In this document: piece by piece, positions 9,508 to 18,892 of the stretch
Layout: every line of letters starts with the position of its first letter
Numbering within the stretch: the first letter of the stretch is position 1
Assembly: GCF_900130075.1 (NCBI RefSeq)
Contig: NZ_LT671418.1
Span: 2,170,001 to 2,234,000 of the forward strand
Origin: Herminiimonas arsenitoxidans
GTDB taxonomy: Bacteria > Pseudomonadota > Gammaproteobacteria > Burkholderiales > Burkholderiaceae_D
DNA: 64,000 nt
Reading direction: 5' to 3'
Notes under the pieces: generated by a model
The model's input: only the letters and a program-made list of their open reading frames with translations
Database searches by the model: none
Told to the model about the DNA's origin: nothing
Translations under genes and position numbers: made by a program

Positions 9508-9924
9508 ATGGGATTACTCGATCAACTGACAGGACAGGTAATGGGTTCGCTCGGCGGGCAGAATAGTGCCGGTACACAGGGCGATTTAATGAGTAGCGTC
9601 ATGGGGCTGGTCAATGGCGCAGGCGGTGTTCAGGGATTACTAGAGAAATTGCAAAACGGCGGCTTGGGCGATCAAGTCGCGTCATGGATAGGTACCGGTG
9701 AAAATCAACCGGTCTCTGCCGATCAAATCAAGAATGCGCTGGGAGAAGACAACGTCCAGCAAATTGCACAGCAAGCAGGTATAGAACCAGAGCGCGCCTC
9801 AGCTGGCTTGGCAGAACTTTTGCCGCAAATTATTGACAAACTCACACCGAACGGGCAAGTTCCAGAAGGTGGTGATCTGTTGCAACAAGGTTTAGGTATG
9901 CTGAAGGGAAAATTCTTCGGTTAG
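9508..9924 (+). CDS. YidB-like DUF937 protein
   Basis: A 138-residue protein of the YidB/DUF937 family, whose function is not established. It shows the glycine- and glutamine-rich N-terminus (MGLLDQLTGQVMGSLGG) and the conserved C-terminal part with ISADQIKNALG-type and GLAELLPQIIDKLTPNG segments. The frame stays open upstream, but GGAGG at 9498-9502 is correctly spaced for ATG 9508, five bases on, and too close for ATG 9505, so 9508 is chosen. No signal peptide or membrane segment is seen. It stands alone between the beta-helix gene and the PsiF-repeat gene. Confidence 0.85.
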   Translation: MGLLDQLTGQVMGSLGGQNSAGTQGDLMSSVMGLVNGAGGVQGLLEKLQNGGLGDQVASWIGTGENQPVSADQIKNALGEDNVQQIAQQAGIEPERASAGLAELLPQIIDKLTPNGQVPEGGDLLQQGLGMLKGKFFG

Positions 9925-10094
9925 CTTTATTGTTGGGAGCAACAGACAAACAAATCTGCCTCTCCCGACAAAGTTGATGAGCAGTCGTCAACTGAATGGA
10001 GTTCCAAGTCGTTGTAGTCCAAGCAGCATGGTTGTAGTCACACCAATACTTAATAAAAAAGTGTTTCCCAATGACCCTTACTTGCGAGGTTCCA

Positions 10095-10409
10095 ATGAAT
10101 AAGCTTCTAGCCCTAGTCATTTCAAGCGCATTTGCCACCTGTGCATTCGCCGCCGATCCTGCTCCAGCAGCTCCTGCACACGAAAAAACTGCTCAACAAA
10201 CGAAGATGGCAACCTGCAACAAGGATGCCGAAGGTAAAAAAGGCGATGACCGCAAAGCGTTCATGAAAGATTGCCTCAGCAGCAAACCAAAAGTCAGTGC
10301 AGCGCAACAAGCGCAGCGCGACAAAATGGCAAGTTGCAACAAGGATGCTGAAGGCAAAAAAGGCGATGACCGCAAAGCATTCATGAAAACCTGTTTGTCG
10401 AAAAAATAA
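10095..10409 (+). CDS. PsiF-repeat periplasmic protein
   Basis: A 104-residue exported protein. The signal peptide MNKLLALVISSAFATCAFAA is followed by an Ala/Pro stretch and two PsiF repeats of the form KMxxCNKDAEGKKGDDRKAFMKxCL, each with two cysteines. PsiF is a phosphate-starvation-inducible protein of unknown function in E. coli; whether this one is phosphate-regulated cannot be seen. The start at 10095 is preferred over an upstream in-frame codon because GAGG at 10086-10089 precedes it and the signal peptide begins there. A perfect terminator follows. Confidence 0.9.
   Translation: MNKLLALVISSAFATCAFAADPAPAAPAHEKTAQQTKMATCNKDAEGKKGDDRKAFMKDCLSSKPKVSAAQQAQRDKMASCNKDAEGKKGDDRKAFMKTCLSKK
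10206..10388 (+). repeat. Two near-identical 63-bp coding repeats, 120 bp apart
   Basis: Units at 10206-10268 and 10326-10388 each encode one PsiF repeat. They differ at only a handful of bases (for example AACCTGC versus AAGTTGC). The high DNA identity suggests a recent duplication or gene conversion inside the gene. Confidence 0.85.
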
Positions 10410-10432
10410 TTTAATCCTCGTCTCAAAAACAA

Positions 10433-10466
10433 TGGGCGGAACTGCATGCAGTTCCGCCCATTTTTA
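10433..10466 (+). terminator. Rho-independent terminator of the PsiF-repeat gene
   Basis: A perfect inverted repeat (TGGGCGGAACTGCA with its complement, 10433-10460) followed by TTTTTATT. Confidence 0.92.
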
Positions 10467-10637
10467 TTGCAACCCACATGTTCGCATCGCTATCAAGCAC
10501 TGCATCACGAACATTGAAAAAGAGCATCGCGTCTGCAAGGTCTAAATGACCGGACGCGATTAAGATAAACGGTATGGCCTTATGAACCTGAATAGATTCA
10601 TGCAGCCTCACTCTCTAAAGCAAACTTGTCATCACAC

Positions 10638-10814
10638 TCAAGATGCTTCCAGACTGAACAGTATCTCGATCAGAGATACGCAACCCAAAGTCACGATGGG
10701 TGCACCGACGACAAAGGCAGCGATGGGAACGAGATCCCCATCTTCATCCATTTTTTTAGCGCTTGAGCGTGTAACGTGAGGTAGATGCCATGAATCAAAG
10801 ACATGCAGTTTCAT
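10638..10814 (-). CDS. Small putative membrane protein (58 aa)
   Basis: A short open frame with an excellent ribosome binding site: GGAGG at 10824-10820 lies five bases before ATG at 10814. The product starts MKLHVFDSWHLPHVTRS, has a charged patch KKMDEDGD and then one hydrophobic segment of about 22 residues (LVPIAAFVVGAPIVTLGCVS), so a single-pass inner-membrane protein is likely. I do not recognise the family. It stands alone, facing the PsiF terminator. The start signal and membrane segment are the only evidence that it is real. Confidence 0.55.
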   Translation of the reverse strand: MKLHVFDSWHLPHVTRSSAKKMDEDGDLVPIAAFVVGAPIVTLGCVSLIEILFSLEAS

Positions 10815-11045
10815 GATTGCCTCCAGTTAGTTCTAAAGTGAGCTTCCTCGGGTACTGCGTTTTCAGTATAGGAAATGCTGCGAAACAAGCAATATTCTTT
10901 TGCAGAAATATCTGCTCAAGATAAAAAATGTGACTCCAATGAGTTCACAATTGCGTATAACTACAAGACACACATTTTGCTTTTGCGCGAGAATAAACGC
11001 GTCGCCGTACCAGCAATAAATGTTCGTTATTCGGCGTTAATCACT

Positions 11046-11062
11046 CATCTCACAGTGAGATG
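11046..11062. promoter_or_regulatory. Inverted repeat upstream of the response regulator
   Basis: A perfect palindrome CATCTCAC-A-GTGAGATG. With no U-tract and at about 190 bases before the response-regulator start, it could be an operator for this or another regulator. Function is not shown. Confidence 0.35.
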
Positions 11063-11081
11063 AAGGTAATTTCTGTCACTT

Positions 11082-11107
11082 CATGTCGTCAGAAAAAGAC
11101 TGACATG
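11082..11107. promoter_or_regulatory. Imperfect inverted repeat upstream of the response regulator
   Basis: CATGTCGTC pairs with GACTGACATG with one bulged base and a 7-base loop. It lies 140-170 bases before the regulator start. It might be a second operator or a leader hairpin. Apart from this, the neighbouring palindrome and the small minus-strand ORF, nothing convincing was seen in the gap 10467-11249. Confidence 0.3.
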
Positions 11108-11249
11108 ATGCAAAAAAACAATAAATGATCGGCATTCACCCTCGTATTTTGTGAAATATTGTCACATCGCAATCATTGAAGACCCAGTAGGGGAATACTT
11201 TGTTAAATTAGAGCAACGAAATACAACCCGCTATTCAAGCGATAAAAAT

Positions 11250-11939
11250 ATGCGAATTGCCGTACTTGATGATGACCGCAGCCAGACAGACTTAGTCTGT
11301 CAAGTGCTCAGCGCCGCCGGCCACTTCTGTCACCCGTTCCAAAGCGGTAAGGAATTGCTGAATCAGTTGCGCCGTGAGAGCTTCGATATGTTGATTATCG
11401 ATTGGCAGGTTCCCGATTTAAGCGGTGCCGATGTATTACGCTGGGCGCGCGAAAAATTGCCTACCAATTTGCCTGTCTTGTTCATGACCAGCCGTTCCGG
11501 CGAAGATGACATCGTGGCAGGACTGGCTGCGGGTGCCGACGATTACATGATCAAGCCAATACGCCGTGGCGAGTTGCTGGCACGCGTACAGGCTTTGTTA
11601 CGCCGCGCTTACCCAAGTCAGAATCCGATCGAGCAGATCCAGTTCGGCAACTTCATCTTCGAAGCGCGCACTGGCCGTTTGACGATGTCTGGCGCACCAA
11701 TTGAGGTAACGCAGAAAGAATTCGATCTCGCATTGCTGTTCTTCCGTAATCTGGGCCGCCCTTTGTCGCGCGCTTATATTCTGGAAGCAGTGTGGGCACG
11801 TGACGTGGAAATTCCATCGAGAACTATGGACACACATGTCTCCAGAGTCCGGAGCAAGTTACAATTGCGTCCAGAGCATGGTTTTCGGTTGGCTCCAGTA
11901 TATAGCTACGGCTACCGCTTGGAGCAGATGACGGGTTAA
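11250..11939 (+). CDS. OmpR-family two-component response regulator
   Basis: A 229-residue regulator with a receiver domain (acidic pocket LDDD at residues 6-9, phosphoacceptor Asp51 in MLIIDWQVPDLSG, conserved Lys in DYMIKPIRRGE) and a C-terminal winged-helix DNA-binding domain (about 135-229, ending VRSKL and YGYRLEQ). An upstream in-frame start would add 33 residues that do not fit the receiver fold, so ATG 11250 is used, although its ribosome binding site is weak. It heads a cassette with a LysM-FecR protein and a CHASE2 histidine kinase, its probable cognate kinase. Confidence 0.92.
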   Translation: MRIAVLDDDRSQTDLVCQVLSAAGHFCHPFQSGKELLNQLRRESFDMLIIDWQVPDLSGADVLRWAREKLPTNLPVLFMTSRSGEDDIVAGLAAGADDYMIKPIRRGELLARVQALLRRAYPSQNPIEQIQFGNFIFEARTGRLTMSGAPIEVTQKEFDLALLFFRNLGRPLSRAYILEAVWARDVEIPSRTMDTHVSRVRSKLQLRPEHGFRLAPVYSYGYRLEQMTG

Positions 11940-11972
11940 GCAAGGCGCACCAGGGTTGCGCGGAGAATAGAC

Positions 11973-13400
11973 ATGCGCATTACCCTTCATACATTGATGT
12001 TGGTTATGGCACTGACGATAGGGAATATCCCTATCGCGTGGCCAGCTACAGCCATACAAGCACCGGGCAGTATCGAGGTCCACTCATCCGGCATCACTTA
12101 TTACGCGCAAGCGGGTGACACGCTCATATCGATCGCCCAGCGACTTACGACCAAAACCGGCAATTGGGTTGCACTCGGCAGCATCAATCACATCAACAAA
12201 GACAGCAATATCCCTATCGGCACGGCCATTGCCATTCCAGCCGATCTCTTGGCCGAAGAACCTACGGAAGCAAGCGTCATCGCCCGCAACGGCAACATCA
12301 CCGCAACAACCGCAGACGGCAGCGTGACCGTTATAGACATCGGTAGCAAAATTGTCGAAGGCATGCGCATCAATACCGGCATCAACAGCTTCTTGACCAT
12401 TGCGCTGGCAGATGAATCGCGCATCTCAGTACCTTCCAATAGCAGCGTCCTGCTCACCAAACTCCGTAAATCTCGCTACACCGGTAGCCCTCGTACAGAA
12501 GTCAAATTATTACGGGGAAAAGTTGTATCGCGTATCTCGCCATTAGATGCCAACAAAGGACGCTTTGAAGTTCGCACGCCATCATCTGTCGCTGGTGTAC
12601 GCGGCACTTATTTCCGTGTCGGCCTTGATGGCAAAAATGTAGCAACGGAAGTACTGCGTGGCCGCGTCGTCGTAGGCTCACCACGCACGCCAGAAACCCG
12701 CATGCTCGATCTGGCGAAGGGCAATATCATCGCCAGTAATTCCGTCGGACGTGCCATCGATTTATTACCGGCACCACAATTGGCCGGTACGCCATACAGA
12801 CAAGATGGTGCGGCGCAATTTTCTATCGAGCCTATCAATGGTGCTCGCGCTTATCACGTACAACTCTCGCAAGATGCCGAAGCATTGCATCTGCTAGCCG
12901 AGGCAAAGAGCAAGATGCGTGATGTCACCATCGACAATATTGCAGAGGGAAATTACTTCGCCCATATATCTGCGATCGATAGCTTGGGATTAGAAGGTAT
13001 GCCCAGCACCATTGCCGTCACGATCAAGAATCGCATTGATCCCATCAAAGAATTACCGATTCAAGCTGCGCCATCAGTCTCGAATAATTACAGCAAGGAA
13101 TTGGAATTACGTTGGCAAGGATCAGCAACGCAAAAGTACAACGTGCAAGTCGCACGCGATGTGGAATTTAGCTGGCTCTTGTTTACCAGCAGCGTCGTCG
13201 GCAACGAGATCAAACTACCGCGTCCATCATTTGGCACTTATTTCGCTCGCGTACAAAGCGTCAATGCCGATGGCAGTACCAATCCATTTTCGTCCGCGCA
13301 AACCTTGATCGTCACGGATCAATGGATCATCAACGACGGCCATCCACTGCGTGCGAAAGAAAGCTCGCGCGATACCTCCCGCTCAGCAGATCGACGCTAA
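11973..13400 (+). CDS. Periplasmic LysM and FecR-domain protein
   Basis: A 475-residue exported protein. It has a signal peptide at about 1-26, a LysM domain at about 38-88 (YYAQAGDTLISIAQRL; IPIGTAIAIP), which normally binds peptidoglycan or chitin-like glycans, and a FecR domain at about 110-215 (GMRINTGINSFLTIALADES; RTPSSVAGVRGTYFRV). The C-terminal half (about 255-460) has fibronectin-like beta repeats. It lacks the TonB-linked FecI/FecA neighbours of classical FecR. Lying between a response regulator and a CHASE2 kinase, it may be the sensory ligand-binding partner of that system; this is inferred from context. The stop is six bases before the kinase start. Confidence 0.88.
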   Translation: MRITLHTLMLVMALTIGNIPIAWPATAIQAPGSIEVHSSGITYYAQAGDTLISIAQRLTTKTGNWVALGSINHINKDSNIPIGTAIAIPADLLAEEPTEASVIARNGNITATTADGSVTVIDIGSKIVEGMRINTGINSFLTIALADESRISVPSNSSVLLTKLRKSRYTGSPRTEVKLLRGKVVSRISPLDANKGRFEVRTPSSVAGVRGTYFRVGLDGKNVATEVLRGRVVVGSPRTPETRMLDLAKGNIIASNSVGRAIDLLPAPQLAGTPYRQDGAAQFSIEPINGARAYHVQLSQDAEALHLLAEAKSKMRDVTIDNIAEGNYFAHISAIDSLGLEGMPSTIAVTIKNRIDPIKELPIQAAPSVSNNYSKELELRWQGSATQKYNVQVARDVEFSWLLFTSSVVGNEIKLPRPSFGTYFARVQSVNADGSTNPFSSAQTLIVTDQWIINDGHPLRAKESSRDTSRSADRR

Positions 13401-13406
13401 GTTTCG

Positions 13407-15794
13407 ATGAAGATACGTTGGCTTTCCCCGTTCGTGCGGCGCCTTGCATTGCGCGAATGGCTGATGCTATTCATCAGTCTGCTGGCCCTCGCGCTCGCGC
13501 TGGGTTGGCAGAATGGTCTGGGACGACTCGATCAATCTCTGTATGACTTCTTTGTCTCGATCGACAGCAAACCCGTACGCGACGACATCATCATTGTTGC
13601 CATTGACGATTACAGCCTGTCACAACTTGGTCGCTGGCCGTGGTCGCGGAACGTGCATGCGGACCTGATCAACAAACTGAATAAAGCCAAACCGCGTGCG
13701 ATCGGACTCGATGTCATCCTGTCCGAAACTGAACCACCGCAAGCAGATGGCAGCCGTCCTGGCGATAAAAAGCTCACGGCAGCCCTGATGCAAAGCGGGC
13801 GCGCCGTACTGCCAGTCGTCATGACGAACGCCGGCCGTGGTTTAACCATCGGTTTGCCGATTCCTGAATTCGCGGATGCAGCACATGCACTCGGACACAT
13901 CAACCTGGAACACGACACCGACGGTGTAGTACGTAGCGTATTTTTATACGAAGGCCAGGACGGCAAAGCGTGGCCGCATTTCGCAGCAGCGCTATTGGAA
14001 ACTGGCGAAAACATTCAATACGCCGGCGCGGCTGCACCATCAATAAAAACCACCACATCATCATCGATCGACACCGTACAACGCGGCGATCAAATCTATA
14101 TCCCGTTTGACGGCAGCATCGGCCATTTCCAATCAGTTCCTTATGTCTCGGTATTACGCGGCGAAGTTGCTGATGAATTCTTCACCAACAAATATGTGCT
14201 GGTAGGTGCGACCGCACTCGGCATGGCGGACTCTTATCCCACACCGGTTTCTGGAAATTCAGGTGCCATGCCCGGTATAGAAATCAATGCGCATGTGCTG
14301 GCCAGCTTGCTGGATGGCGACACTATTCATATCGCTGCTCCATGGCAAACCGCTTTGTTCAATGCCATACCGGTCTTCATCGCCTTGCTTGGTTACTTGC
14401 TGCTATCGCCACGTCTGTCGCTCTTTGCGACAGGTATCTGGATGATCCTCACACTCACCGTCAGTTACATCAGTTTGCGCCTGGGTCTGTGGATTGCACC
14501 GGCGGCATCCATCATTGTATTGATCATCTCGTATCCATTGTGGAGTTGGCGCCGACTGGAAGCGGCCATCACTTATCTGGGGCAGGAATTTACTCGCCTC
14601 GACAAAGAGCCACATTTACTACCGGAAGAAATGGCTGCGGCGCCAGAAACTGAAATGGCCGACGTACTGGAGCAACGCATCACCGCAATGAAAAATGCAG
14701 CACGTCGCGTACGTGATCTGCGTCAATTCGTTTCAGACAATCTGGATAATTTGCCAGATGCGACTTTGGTCACTTCGATTGAAGGCCGCGTTCTGCTCGC
14801 CAACAAACATGCCAATGATTACTACCGCTCCATCGGCTTTGACCATGTACTCGGCGCCAGCATCTTTGATTTATTGTCGCAACTAAAAACACCGCAACCA
14901 GTCGACCTTGCTGCCAATCTCTCTTTCGATTGGCCTGAATTACTTGACCTCGATCGCGCAGAAGCATTGAGCAACGGCATCTCGGCGCAAGATCACAACG
15001 GACGTGATTTGCTAGTCAAAAGCAGTCCCTGCTACTCGGCAGCCAATCTGCTAACAGGCTGGATCATCAGCGTGCTGGATATCTCGACCATACGTGCCGC
15101 TGAACGTAGTCGTGATGAAACGCTACGCTTCTTGTCGCACGATATGCGCGCACCACAAGCATCGATTCTGGCTTTGCTCGAACTGCAAAACGAAGTGTCG
15201 TCGGCATTACCGCAATCCGAACTTTTTGCCCGTATTGAAAAAGCTTCGCGCAAAACGCTGGGCTTGGCCGATAACTTCGTGCAACTGGCACGTGCGGAAT
15301 CGCATGAATATCGCTTGGAAGAAGTTGATTTCCAGGATCTGCTATTCGATGCCACCGATGAAATGTGGTCATTGGCAAAAAGTCGTCACATCACCGTCGT
15401 GATGGAAATTGCGGAAGGTGAATATCCAGTCAAGGTCGATCGCACGCTGATGACACGTGCGCTAACCAACCTGCTGTCCAATGCGATCAACTACAGCCCG
15501 GATCACACCAGCATCATTTGCTCGGTCTGGTCACAACAGGAAGGCGATCAGTCCTATGTCATGTGCCGCATCCGCGATCACGGCTATGGCATAGCAGAAG
15601 CAGATCAAAGCAAGCTGTTCCATCGCTTCCAGCGTGTCGATTTACCAAACCAACCGCGTCATGATGGCGTAGGATTAGGACTGGTCTTTGTGAAAACCGT
15701 GATTGAGCGCCATCAAGGCGATATCAGCTTTAGCAGCCAGGTTGGCGACGGCACCACATTCACACTCACCTTGCCTTATTGTCACGGTGTGTAG
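13407..15794 (+). CDS. CHASE2-domain sensor histidine kinase
   Basis: A 795-residue membrane kinase. Order: N-terminal transmembrane helix (about 18-35), extracytoplasmic CHASE2 sensor (about 40-300; VAIDDYSLSQLGRWPW, RAIGLDVILSE), three closely spaced transmembrane helices (about 310-375), a PAS-like region (about 440-560), a HisKA dimerisation domain with phospho-His578 in FLSHDMRAP, and a HATPase_c domain (N-box LLSNAINYSP, DHGYGIAEAD, GVGLGLVFVK). All catalytic boxes are intact. It follows the LysM-FecR gene by six bases and probably phosphorylates the response regulator at 11250. The signal is unknown; the LysM partner points to the cell wall or a periplasmic glycan. Confidence 0.93.
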   Translation: MKIRWLSPFVRRLALREWLMLFISLLALALALGWQNGLGRLDQSLYDFFVSIDSKPVRDDIIIVAIDDYSLSQLGRWPWSRNVHADLINKLNKAKPRAIGLDVILSETEPPQADGSRPGDKKLTAALMQSGRAVLPVVMTNAGRGLTIGLPIPEFADAAHALGHINLEHDTDGVVRSVFLYEGQDGKAWPHFAAALLETGENIQYAGAAAPSIKTTTSSSIDTVQRGDQIYIPFDGSIGHFQSVPYVSVLRGEVADEFFTNKYVLVGATALGMADSYPTPVSGNSGAMPGIEINAHVLASLLDGDTIHIAAPWQTALFNAIPVFIALLGYLLLSPRLSLFATGIWMILTLTVSYISLRLGLWIAPAASIIVLIISYPLWSWRRLEAAITYLGQEFTRLDKEPHLLPEEMAAAPETEMADVLEQRITAMKNAARRVRDLRQFVSDNLDNLPDATLVTSIEGRVLLANKHANDYYRSIGFDHVLGASIFDLLSQLKTPQPVDLAANLSFDWPELLDLDRAEALSNGISAQDHNGRDLLVKSSPCYSAANLLTGWIISVLDISTIRAAERSRDETLRFLSHDMRAPQASILALLELQNEVSSALPQSELFARIEKASRKTLGLADNFVQLARAESHEYRLEEVDFQDLLFDATDEMWSLAKSRHITVVMEIAEGEYPVKVDRTLMTRALTNLLSNAINYSPDHTSIICSVWSQQEGDQSYVMCRIRDHGYGIAEADQSKLFHRFQRVDLPNQPRHDGVGLGLVFVKTVIERHQGDISFSSQVGDGTTFTLTLPYCHGV

Positions 15795-15876
15795 CTGCCT
15801 AGCGGCAACAGTCTCGTGCCATAGTGCAACAGGCTATAATGTAACGCTATTCAACCATTGAATATTTGTGCCATAA

Positions 15877-17166
15877 ATGCAACTCCTCGCCGTCGGCCTT
15901 AACCACACTACCGCGCCAGTCTCTCTGCGCGAGAAGGTAGCCTTTCCTGCTGACCAGCTTGGTCAAGCGGTGGCTTCCGCACGTAGTTGGTATGGCCGCA
16001 GCGATGCCACAACGTATACCGACGAAGCAGCGATCCTGTCGACCTGCAATCGCACCGAACTCTATGCCGCCAGCAATCTGCCCGGCGGCGTGAACGAAGC
16101 CATCGATATCACCGCACACTTCCTCGCGGATTATCACAAACTGCCTTACGCAGAATTGCGTCCTTATCTGTACGCGCTGCCGCAAGACAATGCAGTACGC
16201 CACGCCTTCCGCGTTGCATCGGGACTCGATTCAATGGTGTTGGGCGAGCCGCAGATTCTGGGTCAGATGAAAGATGCAGTACGCCAGGCCGATGCGGCCG
16301 GTGGACTCGGCACTTATTTGCATCAGATGTTCCAGCGTACGTTTGCCGTTGCGAAGGAAGTACGCAGCACTACCGAGATAGGCGCGCACAGCGTTTCGAT
16401 GGCGGCCGCATCGGTACGTTTATCGCAACGCATTTTCGATACGATCTCGGAACAGAATGTGCTGTTCATCGGCGCTGGCGAAATGATCGAATTGAGCGCC
16501 ACGCACTTCGCCGCACAAAATCCAAAATCCGTGACGATAGCCAATCGCACACTCGAACGTGGCGAAGCATTGGCGCATCGCTTCAATGGTCGCGCCATTC
16601 GTCTGGCTGATCTGCCGGATCAACTGGCCAACTTCGACATCCTTATTTCATCGACTGCATCATCGCTGCCTATCATTGGCCTCGGCATGGTGGAGCGCGC
16701 GATCAAGGCGCGTCGCCATAAACCGATGTTCATGGTCGATCTGGCAGTACCGCGTGATATCGAAGAAGAAATCGGCCATCTGGACGACGTCTTCCTCTAT
16801 ACCGTTGATGACCTCGGCACCTTTGTACAAACTGGCGTTGAAAATCGTCAAGCTGCGGTCGCACAAGCCGAGGCCATCATCGAAACCCGCGTGCGTTCCT
16901 TCATGCATTGGATAGATGCACGTGCCGTTGTGCCTGTCATTCAAGACTTGCATGAGTCCAGTGAAACCATGCGCATGATAGAACTGGAACGTGCGCGTAA
17001 ATTACTGGCCAAAGGCGAAGATATCGACGCCGTACTCGAAGCCTTGTCCAAAGGCTTGACCGCCAAATTCCTGCATGGCCCGCAACAAGCGCTGAACAAT
17101 GCACAAGGCGACGAACGTGCGCGCCTCGCGGCATTGCTGCCGCAGTTATTCCGTACCAAGCGCTAG
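15877..17166 (+). CDS. hemA: Glutamyl-tRNA reductase
   Basis: The first committed enzyme of the C5 route to tetrapyrroles, reducing glutamyl-tRNA(Glu) to glutamate-1-semialdehyde with NADPH. The 429-residue protein begins [20 protein letters not shown]. It has catalytic Cys57 in [11 protein letters not shown], the [15 protein letters not shown] motif, an NADPH-binding segment FIGAGEMIE and a C-terminal dimerisation helix region. It is followed about 110 bases later by prfA, the classic hemA-prfA-prmC arrangement, here with dsbB inserted between prfA and prmC. Confidence 0.97.
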   Translation: MQLLAVGLNHTTAPVSLREKVAFPADQLGQAVASARSWYGRSDATTYTDEAAILSTCNRTELYAASNLPGGVNEAIDITAHFLADYHKLPYAELRPYLYALPQDNAVRHAFRVASGLDSMVLGEPQILGQMKDAVRQADAAGGLGTYLHQMFQRTFAVAKEVRSTTEIGAHSVSMAAASVRLSQRIFDTISEQNVLFIGAGEMIELSATHFAAQNPKSVTIANRTLERGEALAHRFNGRAIRLADLPDQLANFDILISSTASSLPIIGLGMVERAIKARRHKPMFMVDLAVPRDIEEEIGHLDDVFLYTVDDLGTFVQTGVENRQAAVAQAEAIIETRVRSFMHWIDARAVVPVIQDLHESSETMRMIELERARKLLAKGEDIDAVLEALSKGLTAKFLHGPQQALNNAQGDERARLAALLPQLFRTKR

Positions 17167-17274
17167 CGACGCTCTTCCTGCTCAGTCTGCCCTTGCGCAG
17201 ACAAACCCGCGCGCATCCAATCATCCGATGCACGCTGACCAGACAACTCAAGCCAATACAAGATTAAAAATATG

Positions 17275-18357
17275 ATGAAACCATCGATGCTCGCCAAGCT
17301 CAATCAATTGACTGAACGCTTGGACGAATTGAATGTGCTGCTGATGCAGGAAGACGTCACGTCCAATATGGACAATTATCGCAAGCTGACACGCGAACAT
17401 GCTGAACTAGGCCCACTTGTCGCTTTATACGGCAGCTATACGCAAGCCGATAACGACATCAAGGATGCGCAAAACATGTTGTCCGATCCGGACATGAAAG
17501 AATTTGCGCAGGAAGAAATCACGGCAGCCAAAGCACGCATGGAACAGCTGGAAATCGATCTGCAGAAAATGCTGCTGCCGAAAGATCCCAACGACGACCG
17601 CAACATCTTCCTCGAAATCCGTGCCGGCACCGGCGGTGATGAATCAGCATTATTCGCGGGAGACTTGCTGCGCATGTACACGCGCTTTGCCGAACGTAAT
17701 CGCTGGCAGATAGAAATGGTGTCGGAATCCGCATCCGAAGTCGGCGGTTACAAGGAAGTGATCGTGCGCATTGTCGGTTCCGGTGCATATTCAAAACTGA
17801 AATTCGAATCCGGTGGACATCGCGTGCAACGCGTACCAGCGACGGAAACACAAGGACGCATCCATACATCCGCCTGTACCGTCGCCATCATGCCGGAAGC
17901 CGACGAAGTAGAAGACGTCAACATCAATCCAGCCGACCTGCGCATTGATACCTATCGCGCCTCTGGCGCTGGTGGTCAACACATCAACAAGACTGATTCA
18001 GCAGTACGTATCACGCATCTTCCGACCGGCATTGTGGTCGAATGTCAGGACGATCGCAGTCAGCATAAAAACAAGGCGTCAGCATTAAAGGTTCTGGCAG
18101 CGCGTATCAAAGACGTACAGTTGCGCGAACAACAATCGAAGGAAGCGGCAACGCGTAAATCCCTGATCGGCTCCGGCGACCGTAGCGAACGCATACGCAC
18201 TTATAATTTCCCGCAAGGCCGCATGACCGATCACCGCATTAACCTGACTTTGTACAAACTCGACTTCATCATGGATGGAGATTTGACCGAGCTGACCAAT
18301 GCGCTGGCGGCGGAACATCAGGCAGAATTGCTGGCAGCGCTCGGCGACGCAAATTGA
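17275..18357 (+). CDS. prfA: Peptide chain release factor 1
   Basis: RF1 recognises UAG and UAA stop codons and triggers peptide release. The 360-residue protein has the GGQ catalytic motif in [15 protein letters not shown] and a long N-terminal helical domain. It is of normal length. Two adjacent ATGs (17272 and 17275) are possible; MKPSM is the usual beginning in this family, so 17275 is used. PrmC, which methylates the GGQ glutamine, is encoded two genes downstream. Confidence 0.96.
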   Translation: MKPSMLAKLNQLTERLDELNVLLMQEDVTSNMDNYRKLTREHAELGPLVALYGSYTQADNDIKDAQNMLSDPDMKEFAQEEITAAKARMEQLEIDLQKMLLPKDPNDDRNIFLEIRAGTGGDESALFAGDLLRMYTRFAERNRWQIEMVSESASEVGGYKEVIVRIVGSGAYSKLKFESGGHRVQRVPATETQGRIHTSACTVAIMPEADEVEDVNINPADLRIDTYRASGAGGQHINKTDSAVRITHLPTGIVVECQDDRSQHKNKASALKVLAARIKDVQLREQQSKEAATRKSLIGSGDRSERIRTYNFPQGRMTDHRINLTLYKLDFIMDGDLTELTNALAAEHQAELLAALGDAN

Positions 18358-18415
18358 TTGCAACTATTCAGGCGAACCTTACTCTTAACGTGCATCCTTT
18401 TTCGAGAATCCACCG

Positions 18416-18892
18416 ATGAAAAACTCCAAACCTGTTTTACTCGCAGTCATCTTTGTCTCGCTGGCCCTGTTGGCAGTTGCACTTTATCTGCAACATGTAG
18501 AGAACATGCAGCCTTGCCCGCTGTGCGTCATTCAACGCTACGCATTTGCCGCGATTGCCTTGATTTGTATCATCGCCCTGTTTTTACCGCGGGCCGCAGC
18601 CAGATTCGCGACTGCGCTTGCCGCCTTGGCATCAGTCGCTGGTGCTGGTGTCGCTGGCTGGCATATTTACATCAAGGCACACCCAACCGTATCCTGCGGT
18701 ATCGATCCGCTGGAAACATCCTTGAACACCATTCCTACGGCAAAGTTATTGCCCTTCCTGTTTCAGGCTGACGGCTTGTGCACGACTGAATACGCACCGA
18801 TCATGGGCTTGTCCTTGCCACAATGGGCATTGGTCTGGTTTGTCGTGATCGCGCTGTATTTGATGTATGCCGCGTTCCAGAAAAATCGTTGA
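18416..18892 (+). CDS. dsbB: Disulfide bond formation protein B
   Basis: An inner-membrane quinone reductase of 158 residues that reoxidises DsbA. It has four hydrophobic helices. The first redox pair is CPLC (about residues 34-37, context MQPCPLCVIQRY), and the second periplasmic loop holds the other pair (SCGIDP and GLCTTEY). The stop overlaps the prmC start as TGATG, implying translational coupling. dsbC lies at 3.5 kb and no dsbA is seen in this window. Confidence 0.95.
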   Translation: MKNSKPVLLAVIFVSLALLAVALYLQHVENMQPCPLCVIQRYAFAAIALICIIALFLPRAAARFATALAALASVAGAGVAGWHIYIKAHPTVSCGIDPLETSLNTIPTAKLLPFLFQADGLCTTEYAPIMGLSLPQWALVWFVVIALYLMYAAFQKNR

